Origin: a virus
DNA length: 64,000 bases
IMG/VR virus record: IMGVR_UViG_3300023109_001262
Location: 1-64,000 of that record
Strand: one strand, 5' to 3'
Position 1 is the first letter of the stretch. The number at the start of each line of letters is the position of its first letter. Position numbers and translations under genes: made by a program. The notes under the pieces were generated by a model. The model was not told the origin of the DNA and did no database searches. It saw only the letters and a list, made by a program, of their open reading frames with translations. This document shows, piece by piece, positions 28,559 through 36,723 of the stretch.

Positions 28559-30519
28559 TGAGTTATAAAATTAACAAAACAAATGGAGAATTGTTAGTAG
28601 ATCTAGTAGATGGACAAATTGACACTACGTCAACTGATATAACTCTTATAGGACGTAATTATAAAGGGTTTGGCGAATTAGTTAATGAAAATTTTGTCAA
28701 AGTCATGGAAAACTTTGCCAAGTCAAGTGCTCCAGGAGCTCCTCTTGTAGGACAATTATGGTATGATACTGCTGAAGAAAGATTAAAGGTATATACAGGA
28801 GAAACATTTAAGACAGCATCTGGAGCATTAGTCAGTCAGACACAGCCTAATCTTGTAACAGGTGACATTTGGATTGATAGTTTCAATAATAAACTTTACT
28901 TTTACGACGGCGAAGATATTGTATTAGTTGGCCCGCAGTACAGTGCGCAACAGGGCAAAACAATTGTAGAAGCTGCAACTATTATTGACGAAACAGGCCA
29001 AGACCAAACAGTTTTATATATGTACATAGGTGGATTGTTAACAGGAATATATTCTAGAACAGAATTTAGACCGTCGCTTAACATTACTGGATTCCCAATA
29101 GATATTGATGATACAAATATTCCTAAAAGACAATTGATTAAAACAGGATTTAATCCTGTTAGTGCTGATTTTGTATGGCAGGGTACTGCAAAGAGTACAC
29201 AGTCATTGATTAGTGCTGGCGGCGAAGCATTTACAGATGCTAACTTTATGAAAACTGACAGTGACACTAGCACAAGTGGATCTCTTGCAGTTAAAGACGA
29301 GCGTGGACTAACCGTTGGTAAAAACGATAATGTTTATGCTGCATTACGTGTAGACACTGGCGATATTACTACGCTCGAGTCACAGCAAGGTAATAAAGAT
29401 TTTGTTATTCGAACAAAACGTGGTAGTAACTATGATAATGTATTTTATGTTAAATCTGCGGTAAAGCGTGTAGGTATTCTTACAAATACTCCAGCATTTG
29501 GATTTGACGTTAATACCGATGCTAGAATAAGTGGAGAGCTAACAGTTGACGGAAACTTAACTGTAAAGGGTGATAGTACTTTTCTTCAAACAGAAACATT
29601 ACAAGTTGAAGACAAAAACATTGAATTATCAATAGACGCTGCGGGACTTCCAGCAGGCAACGACACTGTTGCAGATTTAGGTGGTGTTACTTTAAAATCA
29701 ACCGACGGCGATAAAACAATATATTGGTCAAACACTACTCAAAACTGGACTGTTGATCAAAACTTTGATTTAGAAACAGGTTTAGCTTATAAAATTAACA
29801 ACATAACAAAACTATCTGATGACAGATTACATAATTCTGTTTTATATGCAGACGGATTAATACGTGTTGGTACATTACAATACTTAAATGTAGATCAATT
29901 TAACTTTTTAAATTCTACAATGACTACAACAAGTCCTCTAAGCATAGTATCTAATGGTACTATTACAGTTAACAACAAATTAATTACGGGTGTATCAACG
30001 CCAATAAGTCCACGGGTAGCTGCAAGAGATACTCTTACAGAAACTACAGACAGTGCAGTAGTTACTAAGCAGTATGTAGATGCAGAAATAAAAGCAGAGC
30101 CATTAGTTACATCTCTAGATGTAACAGGTTATGCAGATCCTGAATCAAACTTTGCTGCCAACGGACCGTACAATAACGTTAAAGCAATATTAGAACAACT
30201 TTATAGTGCTGCTGATAAAGAAGAAGGTACCTTTGCTAAGGTTTATTGTACAAACTATGTTAATACTACAGTTACAAACATTGACGTTGATCAATTAGTT
30301 GATGATCCGGATAATCCGGGCGGTCCTCAAATTAGTGCTGTTCGTAAATCTTATATTGCTGTAGACAAGGATGGAAATCTAAGTGACGAATCAGTAGTAC
30401 AAGATATTGAGTTCTTACCAGTATCTGCTACAGCAGGATTTATTCCGGATAGGGCAATAATGGAATTTGAAGTACAAACAAATGCATGGACGTGGCTCCG
30501 TACCAACGTACTTCCGTGA
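28558..30519 (+). CDS. Tail-fibre-like virion protein, paralogue sharing the N-terminal domain
   Basis: A 653-residue protein. Residues 1-140 repeat the N-terminal domain of its two neighbours (GRNYKGFGELVNENFVKVME, GQLWYDTAEERLKVYTG, DIWIDSFNNKLYFYDG, IVLVGPQYS). The shaft region (about 230-420) has trimeric-fibre style turns such as DARISGELTVDGNLTVKGDS, which resemble intramolecular-chaperone-bearing fibres. The C-terminus (about 515-653) carries an FAANGPYNNVKAILEQLYS segment and ends in TNAWTWLRTNVLP. I do not recognise that end domain. It probably forms part of the long or side tail fibres together with the genes on either side, and its translation is coupled to the preceding gene. Confidence 0.65.
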   Translation: MSYKINKTNGELLVDLVDGQIDTTSTDITLIGRNYKGFGELVNENFVKVMENFAKSSAPGAPLVGQLWYDTAEERLKVYTGETFKTASGALVSQTQPNLVTGDIWIDSFNNKLYFYDGEDIVLVGPQYSAQQGKTIVEAATIIDETGQDQTVLYMYIGGLLTGIYSRTEFRPSLNITGFPIDIDDTNIPKRQLIKTGFNPVSADFVWQGTAKSTQSLISAGGEAFTDANFMKTDSDTSTSGSLAVKDERGLTVGKNDNVYAALRVDTGDITTLESQQGNKDFVIRTKRGSNYDNVFYVKSAVKRVGILTNTPAFGFDVNTDARISGELTVDGNLTVKGDSTFLQTETLQVEDKNIELSIDAAGLPAGNDTVADLGGVTLKSTDGDKTIYWSNTTQNWTVDQNFDLETGLAYKINNITKLSDDRLHNSVLYADGLIRVGTLQYLNVDQFNFLNSTMTTTSPLSIVSNGTITVNNKLITGVSTPISPRVAARDTLTETTDSAVVTKQYVDAEIKAEPLVTSLDVTGYADPESNFAANGPYNNVKAILEQLYSAADKEEGTFAKVYCTNYVNTTVTNIDVDQLVDDPDNPGGPQISAVRKSYIAVDKDGNLSDESVVQDIEFLPVSATAGFIPDRAIMEFEVQTNAWTWLRTNVLP

Positions 30520-30523
30520 AACA

Positions 30524-30531
30524 GATAAATA
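30524..30531 (+). promoter_or_regulatory. Candidate T4-type late promoter before the third fibre gene
   Basis: GATAAATA lies 24 bases before the ATG at 30556 in a 36-base gap. It is identical to the boxes at 25821 and 58557 and is followed by AATAGGGG as a ribosome-site-like stretch (30540-30547). Confidence 0.65.
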
Positions 30532-30555
30532 CAATGTCGCAATAGGGGTTTATAA

Positions 30556-32103
30556 ATGGCATATACAATTGATACATACAGTAATAGTCGATCTTGGAAG
30601 ATTGAAGATGGTACTATTGACCAAACTACAGATTTAAAACTTGTAGGTAAAAACTATGCAGGTTATGGTGAAATACAAAACGAAAATTTTGTATTTTTGC
30701 TAGAGAACTTTGCAGGACAAGTTGAGCCTCCGAGAAAAGTAGCAGGCCAAATTTGGTTTGACTCGAGTAATTCAAAATTAAAATTTTATGACGGGCTAAA
30801 ATGGCGCACAACAGGTGGCGCAGAAGTTAGTTCTACAGTTCCAACAGGATTAAAACAAGGTGATTTTTGGTGGGATACAGGAAATGAACAACTTTATACA
30901 TTTAATGGCGGCGACTTTGTACTTATCGGACCCCAAAGTGCAGGCTCAGGCCAAACACAGATTGTAAGCCGTTCACTTCGCGATACACTAGGAAATAGTA
31001 AAAATGTTATTACCGCAGTTGTAAACGACGAAACAGTATTAACATTTAGTTCACAAGACTTTACAATTGATACTAGCGATGTAGATAGTGATATTCCTGG
31101 ATTTGACAGAATACGTCCAGGTCTAACCCTTAAAAATACTATTAATAGCGCAGGCGGCGTTACTAGTGGAGCATTTAGACTTCATGGTACTGCATCAAAT
31201 GCAGAAAAATTAGGCGGCATTTCATCAGATAATTACGTACAGTCTAATAATGCATCGTTTACAGGACTTGCACAATTTGGAACATCTGGCATACAAATAG
31301 GCGAAACTGCAAACTTTACTTTGTCAGTAGAAGGTGATAACCAAGGTGTAATTTCAAACGATAACGGCAATCAGATTATAATCCGTGCCAAAGACTTGTT
31401 TGGTAATGTATTAAACCCTGCAAGAATATTTTATAATGCACTAACTCCAGGATTTGTTCCAGGAACTACTACAGTTGCAGCTACAAGTTTAGGTACAGAA
31501 GAATACAGATGGCCTGATGTATATGCTAGAACAATAAAAGGCTTAAGCCAAGTAACTAGCGGCTTACTAAAACCTGGCGCAACTTATAAAACTCCAATTG
31601 ATGATCCAGTCAATGGCGGAACAATGGCAAACGGAGATGCACTATTACCTTCAGAACAAACTGCTGCTAATACTATTCCTGTAAGAGACGAAAACGGAGA
31701 CATATTTGCTAATAAATTCCAAGGTATTGCTACTGAAGCTTGGTATGCTGATCTTGCAGAAAAGTATTCAACTCCGCATGAACTTTCCCCAGGAACAGTT
31801 GTAAGTGTTTGTGTACACGAAGATCACGAAGTTGACGCTGCAACAAGAGGAAATATTGCAATAGGAGTAGTTTCAACAGAACCTGCTCTTAAAATGAACG
31901 CTGGAGCAGAAGGACAATACATTGCACTTAAAGGGCGTGTGCCTGTTCGTATAGTTGGTGCAGTTGTTAAAGGCGCTGCTGTTTATGTCGATGACAATGG
32001 TTATGCTAGCACTAATATTAATGGCGGATCACTAGTTGGTGTTGCATTAGAAACTAATGAATCTGTAGAAGAAAAATTAGTCGAGTGCGTACTTAAAGTA
32101 TAA
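30556..32103 (+). CDS. Tail fibre protein with N-terminal shared domain and C-terminal DLAEKY-type head
   Basis: A 515-residue protein. Residues 1-140 repeat the shared N-terminal fibre domain (GKNYAGYGEIQNENFVFLLE, GQIWFDSSNSKLKFYDG, DFWWDTGNEQLYTFNGG, FVLIGPQ). The C-terminal 120 residues begin at AWYADLAEKYSTPHELSPGT and continue with IGVVSTEPALKMN and KGRVPVRIVGAVVKGAAVYV. This tip domain is frequent on tail fibres of T4-like cyanophages and other marine phages. Between them is a fibre shaft that includes an FRLHGTASNAEKLGG segment (about 212-226) typical of such proteins. It has a dedicated late box, and a perfect late box spans its own stop. Confidence 0.75.
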   Translation: MAYTIDTYSNSRSWKIEDGTIDQTTDLKLVGKNYAGYGEIQNENFVFLLENFAGQVEPPRKVAGQIWFDSSNSKLKFYDGLKWRTTGGAEVSSTVPTGLKQGDFWWDTGNEQLYTFNGGDFVLIGPQSAGSGQTQIVSRSLRDTLGNSKNVITAVVNDETVLTFSSQDFTIDTSDVDSDIPGFDRIRPGLTLKNTINSAGGVTSGAFRLHGTASNAEKLGGISSDNYVQSNNASFTGLAQFGTSGIQIGETANFTLSVEGDNQGVISNDNGNQIIIRAKDLFGNVLNPARIFYNALTPGFVPGTTTVAATSLGTEEYRWPDVYARTIKGLSQVTSGLLKPGATYKTPIDDPVNGGTMANGDALLPSEQTAANTIPVRDENGDIFANKFQGIATEAWYADLAEKYSTPHELSPGTVVSVCVHEDHEVDAATRGNIAIGVVSTEPALKMNAGAEGQYIALKGRVPVRIVGAVVKGAAVYVDDNGYASTNINGGSLVGVALETNESVEEKLVECVLKV

Positions 32104-32106
32104 ATA
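32099..32106 (+). promoter_or_regulatory. Perfect T4 late promoter box TATAAATA
   Basis: Exact TATAAATA. It contains the stop codon (32101-32103) of the preceding fibre gene and lies 26 bases before the ATG at 32133. A ribosome-site-like AGGAAAT follows at 32121-32127. It is the best late-box match in the window. Confidence 0.75.
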
Positions 32107-32132
32107 AAACTAGTATATAATAGGAAATGTAA

Positions 32133-33053
32133 ATGGCAGTTGAATTCGAAACAAGGATAACCGCAGCAAACTTTAACACTCTACAAAATAGAGTTGAAAG
32201 ACTTTTGGGCGGAGGCAGCGGTCAGTCAGGATATGGGCAGGTTCCTAACAGTTCTCCAGTTCCTCCTCAAAGTGTTGTATACGCCAGCGACTTAAACAAA
32301 CTATTACTTGATATTAATAGAATATCAATACACCAGACTGGTAGCATAACTGATCTAAGTCCAGTTACACAGAGTTCAAAAATTAGAGCAGATGAAGAAA
32401 CAGTAGGAGACCGTGACGGCTGGAAGCAATATATTGCAAAAATAGCCGAACTTGAAACAGATCCATTAGTTGTAGACGGAACACAAGTTAGTATTGAAAC
32501 TATTGCTACAGATTCAAGATTTTCTCCGTGGCAAGGACAACTTTCGCACAGTTTTACATTAACATTTACTGATACTGATCATAGACGTGCATTTTTTAAT
32601 AGTGGCGGACAAATTTATATTAGTGCGCAAATTGAATCACCATCTACGCCAAAATCAAATGACTGGAAAACTATGTTAACAAACATGGGCGTTATTCAAT
32701 TTAAAGCAAATACTACATCCAAAACTGGATTAGGCGGAACGTTGTTTCCGAACGATGACGGGCCAGTTGGAAACTTTCAATTAACAGCAGGCTTAGTAAC
32801 ATTATTTGAAAGAACTGGACAATTAGACTCTTATTCAGAAAATAGATATTACATCTTTGGTAAAGAAGTAAGCCAAAGCGCAATCCAATTTACAATTCAA
32901 TTCCAAGATCAAGATCAAGGTGATCCAACTATTGACGAAGAAATTGCTGGAACTGTAGTAAGTAGAATACAAGCATTACGTCCATCGGGCGAGTATGTTA
33001 GTGTTCCGTTGCCAAGTTATTCCGTACAGTCCAGTCTAGAATTAGGAGACTAA
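32133..33053 (+). CDS. Virion structural protein, tail-associated, first of a paralogous pair
   Basis: A 306-residue protein of a type common near tail-fibre genes of marine T4-like phages. No enzymatic motif is visible. Landmarks shared with the next gene are a start of the FNTLQNRVERLLGGGSGQSG type with YGQ, a YASDLNKLLLDIN helix, DHRRAFFNSGGQIYIS (about 149-164), a W-x(2)-ML block and GNFQLTAG. The pair is presumably descended from one ancestor. Trimeric adhesin or fibre-tip function is possible but not shown. It is driven by the perfect TATAAATA box, and the next gene starts 3 bases after its stop. Confidence 0.6.
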   Translation: MAVEFETRITAANFNTLQNRVERLLGGGSGQSGYGQVPNSSPVPPQSVVYASDLNKLLLDINRISIHQTGSITDLSPVTQSSKIRADEETVGDRDGWKQYIAKIAELETDPLVVDGTQVSIETIATDSRFSPWQGQLSHSFTLTFTDTDHRRAFFNSGGQIYISAQIESPSTPKSNDWKTMLTNMGVIQFKANTTSKTGLGGTLFPNDDGPVGNFQLTAGLVTLFERTGQLDSYSENRYYIFGKEVSQSAIQFTIQFQDQDQGDPTIDEEIAGTVVSRIQALRPSGEYVSVPLPSYSVQSSLELGD

Positions 33054-33056
33054 TAC

Positions 33057-34085
33057 ATGGTAGCTACGGGTAATACAGTCCAGGCTAGCCATTATACAGG
33101 TGCTCTTGGACGAGTACTAACAGTTCTCGGCGATGGTAGTGGACAAAACGGCTATGGACAAATTGTTCCTAGTTATGAATCATATCGAAATGTAAGTACA
33201 AACGACGAACTTATCGATCATGATCACACTTCTAAATTAGCAGTTGATATTAATACTTGTGCTAGCCATCAAGGAATTTCCGGAGTTTCATCTTCATTTA
33301 ATTCTGCAGGCAAAATCATAGGTGCAAATGCTTCAGGTAATTCTCCAACTAGTCTAACTGACACATCTAGAGGGTTTAATGACTTATTAGCAGGAATAAC
33401 AAACATTGAAGCTTCTGCTGATAGTTCAGTTGGATTTACTATTGACGATGTAAGAACTCTTACTTCTAGTACTAGATTTACTGCCTGGGGAGGCGACGGA
33501 GATCCTGATGATAACATTTGGAGTGAACTAGATGTTATTTTTGAAGGCGGATATGCAACAACAAATACTTCCGGAAGAACCACAGCAACTGCGGCCGATC
33601 ATCGTAGACATTTTTTTAACGCCGGTGGCGATGTTAGGATAACTTTTTTTGGTAATTCTAATACTACAAAGGATATTGACTGGAATTCTATGCTTAGTAA
33701 TGTTACCGTTGTATTTGGTAAAAACAATACAACAGCAAACTCAGGATTAGCTCGTGACGGGTCAACAGATGTAAATGGTGGCGGCATTGACAGTGCTTTT
33801 GGAAATTACCAGTTAACAACATCTTATAATATTATCTTTAGAAAATTTGGATCAGGTGCATATTCGACTAACTATGTACAAGTTCGAGCAAAGCGTGTAG
33901 GCACCAATGTTATACGTTTTAGAGTTGACTTTAACGACTTTGCAGAAGGCAATCCAAATTTTGACGAACGTGTGCTTGTTAGCGGCGGATCAATGGGCGC
34001 AGGCCTGCACTTAAAACGTCCAACTGGTGTAGTAACAGTTCCAACTCCGTCAGACGCCGTCGCGACTGAATTCCAAGATACATAA
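33057..34085 (+). CDS. Virion structural protein, second of the paralogous pair
   Basis: A 342-residue paralogue of the gene before it, with the same ordered landmarks: GRVLTVLGDGSGQNGYGQIV near the start, the HTSKLAVDIN helix, ADHRRHFFNAGGDVRITFFG (about 181-200), W-x(2)-ML, and FGNYQLTTSYNIIF. It is longer mainly through an insertion at about 75-135. It is the last gene of the virion block: a 60-base gap with a sigma70-type promoter follows and the accessory operon begins. The role is structural by context only. Confidence 0.6.
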   Translation: MVATGNTVQASHYTGALGRVLTVLGDGSGQNGYGQIVPSYESYRNVSTNDELIDHDHTSKLAVDINTCASHQGISGVSSSFNSAGKIIGANASGNSPTSLTDTSRGFNDLLAGITNIEASADSSVGFTIDDVRTLTSSTRFTAWGGDGDPDDNIWSELDVIFEGGYATTNTSGRTTATAADHRRHFFNAGGDVRITFFGNSNTTKDIDWNSMLSNVTVVFGKNNTTANSGLARDGSTDVNGGGIDSAFGNYQLTTSYNIIFRKFGSGAYSTNYVQVRAKRVGTNVIRFRVDFNDFAEGNPNFDERVLVSGGSMGAGLHLKRPTGVVTVPTPSDAVATEFQDT

Positions 34086-34092
34086 TCAACTC

Positions 34093-34121
34093 TTGACATA
34101 ATTATTAACTGAGTATATAAT
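34093..34121 (+). promoter_or_regulatory. Consensus sigma70-type promoter opening the accessory operon
   Basis: TTGACA (34093-34098) and TATAAT (34116-34121) are both exact with a 17-base spacer, giving a start near 34128. TTGGAG (34133-34138) follows as ribosome site for the ATG at 34146. It lies at the junction between the virion genes and the enzyme cluster, so the cluster should not depend on gp55. Confidence 0.88.
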
Positions 34122-34145
34122 TAATAGTATACTTGGAGATTTCGT

Positions 34146-34493
34146 ATGGATGAAAGATTAGCAAAAGCATTAGAGTTTTCGAATTACATGACAACTCTAA
34201 ATAATCAAAAACGCATTATAAGAGAACAATTTTTAGAAGATTGTGTTCATTATATTAATGGTGGTAAATTTGCAGTTAACAGAGAATTGATTACATTTTG
34301 TCAAACACTTGTAAATAATCAACAACCTACTGCGGTACTCATTGATGATAACGAAACGCCTATTGAAGTAACAGATTTGAAAAAGTTTCTAGACGACATT
34401 CTTGATATTTATTTTACTACAACTAATCAGTATTTAGACAAATACAACGAGATAAAAACAAATAGGACAATTGAAGGTTTAATTAACATATGA
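34146..34493 (+). CDS. Conserved phage protein of unknown function
   Basis: A 115-residue, mostly helical, acidic protein with no signal peptide or membrane segment. Visible features are an ALEFSNYMTTLNNQKRIIRE helix (residues 7-26), a central AVLIDDNETPIEVTDLKKFL stretch (about 60-80) and a Lys/Asn-rich end. From memory, very similar small proteins occur next to fibre genes in other marine T4-like phages, but I know of no assigned function. It is the first gene after the sigma70-type promoter, so it may be expressed strongly and early. It overlaps the next gene by ATGA. Confidence 0.6.
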   Translation: MDERLAKALEFSNYMTTLNNQKRIIREQFLEDCVHYINGGKFAVNRELITFCQTLVNNQQPTAVLIDDNETPIEVTDLKKFLDDILDIYFTTTNQYLDKYNEIKTNRTIEGLINI

Positions 34494-35344
34494 GTCGCGG
34501 CGTACTTTTATTTGCGCAAAACAATCATACTATTGACTATATTAAACAAGCACTATTTTGCGCAAAGAAAATTAAAAAACATTTAGGACTATCAGTAACT
34601 ATTGCTACAGATACGCCTAAGTACCTTTATGAAAAATATCCATACTATTCTAAATATATTGATAATGTAATAAATTTAGATTGGGAAGAATGTTCGCAAA
34701 AGCGTGTCTATCAAGACGGTACTATGAGTAACAGAAACTTAGAGTGGAGAAATCACAATAGAACAACAGTGTATGACATTACGCCATACGACGAAACTAT
34801 TGTAATGGACACTGACTTTATAATAGGCAATAATCAGTTGTTGCATACATTTGACACTGCTGAAGATTTTTTAATTGTTAAAGATATTACAGATGTTAAC
34901 CCGGAAAGAAATACTTCATTTAATAAAATTAGTGATAGAAGTATTGACATGTACTGGGCAACATTATTTTATTTTAAAAAAACAGAACAAACAGAATTAT
35001 TTTTTAATTTAGTTACACACATTAAAGAAAATTGGTTGTATTATAGATTAGTATATCAGATACCTGATAAGATGTACAGAAACGATTTTAGTTTTAGTAT
35101 TGCTATACACCTTATGAATGGAAATCAAAAAACAAACTGGCCAAAACAGCCGCCAGGCAATCTTTGGTTTACTACTGATATGGATGTCTTAATAAAAATG
35201 GAAGACGAAGATTATGTGTTTCTATTAGACAAAAAAGACTGGAAAGGACATTATATTGCTGCATCTGTAAAGGATGCTAGTATACATATTATGAACAAGT
35301 TTAGTCTTGATAGAGCAATTAGTGAGGTGTTAAAAAATGAGTAA
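34490..35344 (+). CDS. Glycosyltransferase-like protein (GT-A type, DTD motif)
   Basis: A 284-residue soluble protein with a GT-A-like layout. It starts with an LLFAQNNHTIDYIKQALFCA strand-helix (residues 5-24), continues with a VTIATDT strand, and has a DETIVMDTDFIIG strand (about 100-112) carrying the DxD motif that binds metal and nucleotide-sugar in this fold. The C-terminal half (about 150-230) is rich in aromatic residues. The next gene is a paralogue (shared LLAQNN-x-T-x-DYxxQA start). It probably transfers a sugar to a surface glycan or another small acceptor; donor and acceptor are unknown. It is translationally coupled on both sides (4- and 8-base overlaps). Confidence 0.6.
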   Translation: MSRGVLLFAQNNHTIDYIKQALFCAKKIKKHLGLSVTIATDTPKYLYEKYPYYSKYIDNVINLDWEECSQKRVYQDGTMSNRNLEWRNHNRTTVYDITPYDETIVMDTDFIIGNNQLLHTFDTAEDFLIVKDITDVNPERNTSFNKISDRSIDMYWATLFYFKKTEQTELFFNLVTHIKENWLYYRLVYQIPDKMYRNDFSFSIAIHLMNGNQKTNWPKQPPGNLWFTTDMDVLIKMEDEDYVFLLDKKDWKGHYIAASVKDASIHIMNKFSLDRAISEVLKNE

Positions 35345-36176
35345 AGGATTTTGTTTACTTGCACAAAACAATAGCACAACAGATTATGTTCGCCAGGCAT
35401 ATGCTCTCGCCTTAAGTTTACACAAGTACAATCGTAATCAAAAAATTAGTCTTATTACAAATGACACAATTCCAAAAGAATGGCAAAAAGTGTTTGATCA
35501 GATTATTCCGATTCCGTGGACAGATAGTGCAGAAACTAGTAACTGGAAAATAGAAAATCGTTGGAAAGTTTATCATGCTAGTCCGTACGAGCAAACGATT
35601 GTATTGGAAGCAGACATGCTTATACTAAGTGACATAACGCACTGGTGGAAAGAGCTAGATAAGTATGAATTGTTTTTTACTAGCAATGTACAAACGTATA
35701 GACAAGAAACAGTAACTTCTCGGTATTATAGAAAAACATTTGATGCTAATAACCTTCCTAATCTATATAGCGCATTACATTATTTTAAAAAAGGCAATAC
35801 TGCAAAAGAATTCTATACACTACTAGAGATTATAGTTAATAACTGGGAATTATTTTACAGTAAATATGCAAAAGAGCGTTATCAAAAATGGTGCAGTATC
35901 GATTTGTGTGCAGCAATTGCTAGTAAAATTTTAGGCAATGAAAAACAAATAACAAATGCAGATAGTTATATAACGTTTACCCACATGAAGACGCATACAC
36001 AAGCTTGGCAATATGTTCCTGAACAATGGACTAATGTAATAGGAAAGTACTATCGAAATGATGGAAGTTTAGTGTTAGGTAATTTTGCACAAACCGGAAT
36101 ACTTCATTACGTAGAAGACAATTTTTTAACAGATAAAATAATAGAGAAATTAAAAGATGCAAAAGTATTATCTTAA
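35337..36176 (+). CDS. Glycosyltransferase-like protein, paralogue with ExD instead of DxD
   Basis: A 279-residue paralogue of the preceding gene: GFCLLAQNNSTTDYVRQAYA (residues 4-23), then an ISLITND strand, and YEQTIVLEADMLILSD (about 83-98) at the DxD position. There the first acidic residue is Glu (EAD), a variant seen in some GT-A-like families but also compatible with altered activity. A YSALHYFKKG segment (about 142-151) and an HMKTHTQAWQY stretch near the end fit a GT-A acceptor side. Both overlaps with its neighbours (8 and 20 bases) indicate coupled translation. It may be a glycosyltransferase or a non-catalytic partner of the first. Confidence 0.55.
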   Translation: MSKGFCLLAQNNSTTDYVRQAYALALSLHKYNRNQKISLITNDTIPKEWQKVFDQIIPIPWTDSAETSNWKIENRWKVYHASPYEQTIVLEADMLILSDITHWWKELDKYELFFTSNVQTYRQETVTSRYYRKTFDANNLPNLYSALHYFKKGNTAKEFYTLLEIIVNNWELFYSKYAKERYQKWCSIDLCAAIASKILGNEKQITNADSYITFTHMKTHTQAWQYVPEQWTNVIGKYYRNDGSLVLGNFAQTGILHYVEDNFLTDKIIEKLKDAKVLS

Positions 36177-36723
36177 CTTTAGAGAAGACGGTACAATTTT
36201 AAAAGTTGGCAATGTACTTGACGAGTCTTCCTTATACATAGAAATAGAAAAATATTTAGTACAAGATTTTGCAAATTGTAAAAAAGAGTTTAAAGACTAT
36301 CTTGTAGTCCCAAGCGATTCTGCAGATGCAAACTATGTAATGAAATTTAGGCATACATCATTAGAAGACTTTGATGTTGACAGAAGTATTTTACAATTGT
36401 CTAAAACTCTTATTAGCGAAAGACTAAACTTTATTATTCTACAAGACCCTAGAAACGGAGTATGGAAAGCAAAATTAACAGACGATTTAAAATCTTTGTT
36501 AACAAGCACATCATATTATAAAGATAAATCGCATACACTATTTGTCACAGACGAAGATGATCCTAATGTATTACTTGACACACTAGTTGTTGAGTTTTCT
36601 GAATTGCTTTATAAAGACGAGTGCATAATAAAAAATACTAATAAAGAGGTTGCTCAGAGGACTGATGTGAGTGTATACTGTGGTAAGGTCTTTGAAAATT
36701 ATAGTCATATTATGGAGAACTAA
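36157..36723 (+). CDS. Protein of unknown function in the accessory operon
   Basis: A 188-residue acidic protein that I do not recognise. It is predicted soluble, with alternating strands and helices: KYYLNFREDGTILKVGNVLD at the start, a LVVPSDSADANYVMKFRHTS middle (about 49-68) and a VSVYCGKVFENY end. No metal-, nucleotide- or sugar-binding motif was found by eye. It overlaps the paralogous glycosyltransferase gene before it by 20 bases and the stop/start of the next gene by one (TAATG), so it is made together with these enzymes. Confidence 0.5.
   Translation: MQKYYLNFREDGTILKVGNVLDESSLYIEIEKYLVQDFANCKKEFKDYLVVPSDSADANYVMKFRHTSLEDFDVDRSILQLSKTLISERLNFIILQDPRNGVWKAKLTDDLKSLLTSTSYYKDKSHTLFVTDEDDPNVLLDTLVVEFSELLYKDECIIKNTNKEVAQRTDVSVYCGKVFENYSHIMEN

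Larger units (their letters stand above)
26465..30975 (+). repeat. Triplicated N-terminal fibre domain (about 140 residues each)
   Basis: The first 140 codons of the genes at 26465, 28558 and 30556 encode one domain three times. Shared landmarks in order are a G-R/K-N-Y/T-x-x-Y/F-G start, ENF-x(5)-ENFA, GQ-I/L-W-Y/F-x-x-S/T, GD-L/I/F-W-x-D-T/S and W/I/F-x-L-V/I-GPQ. The rest of each protein differs, which is the arrangement expected if a common base-attachment domain carries different adhesive tips. Confidence 0.7.
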
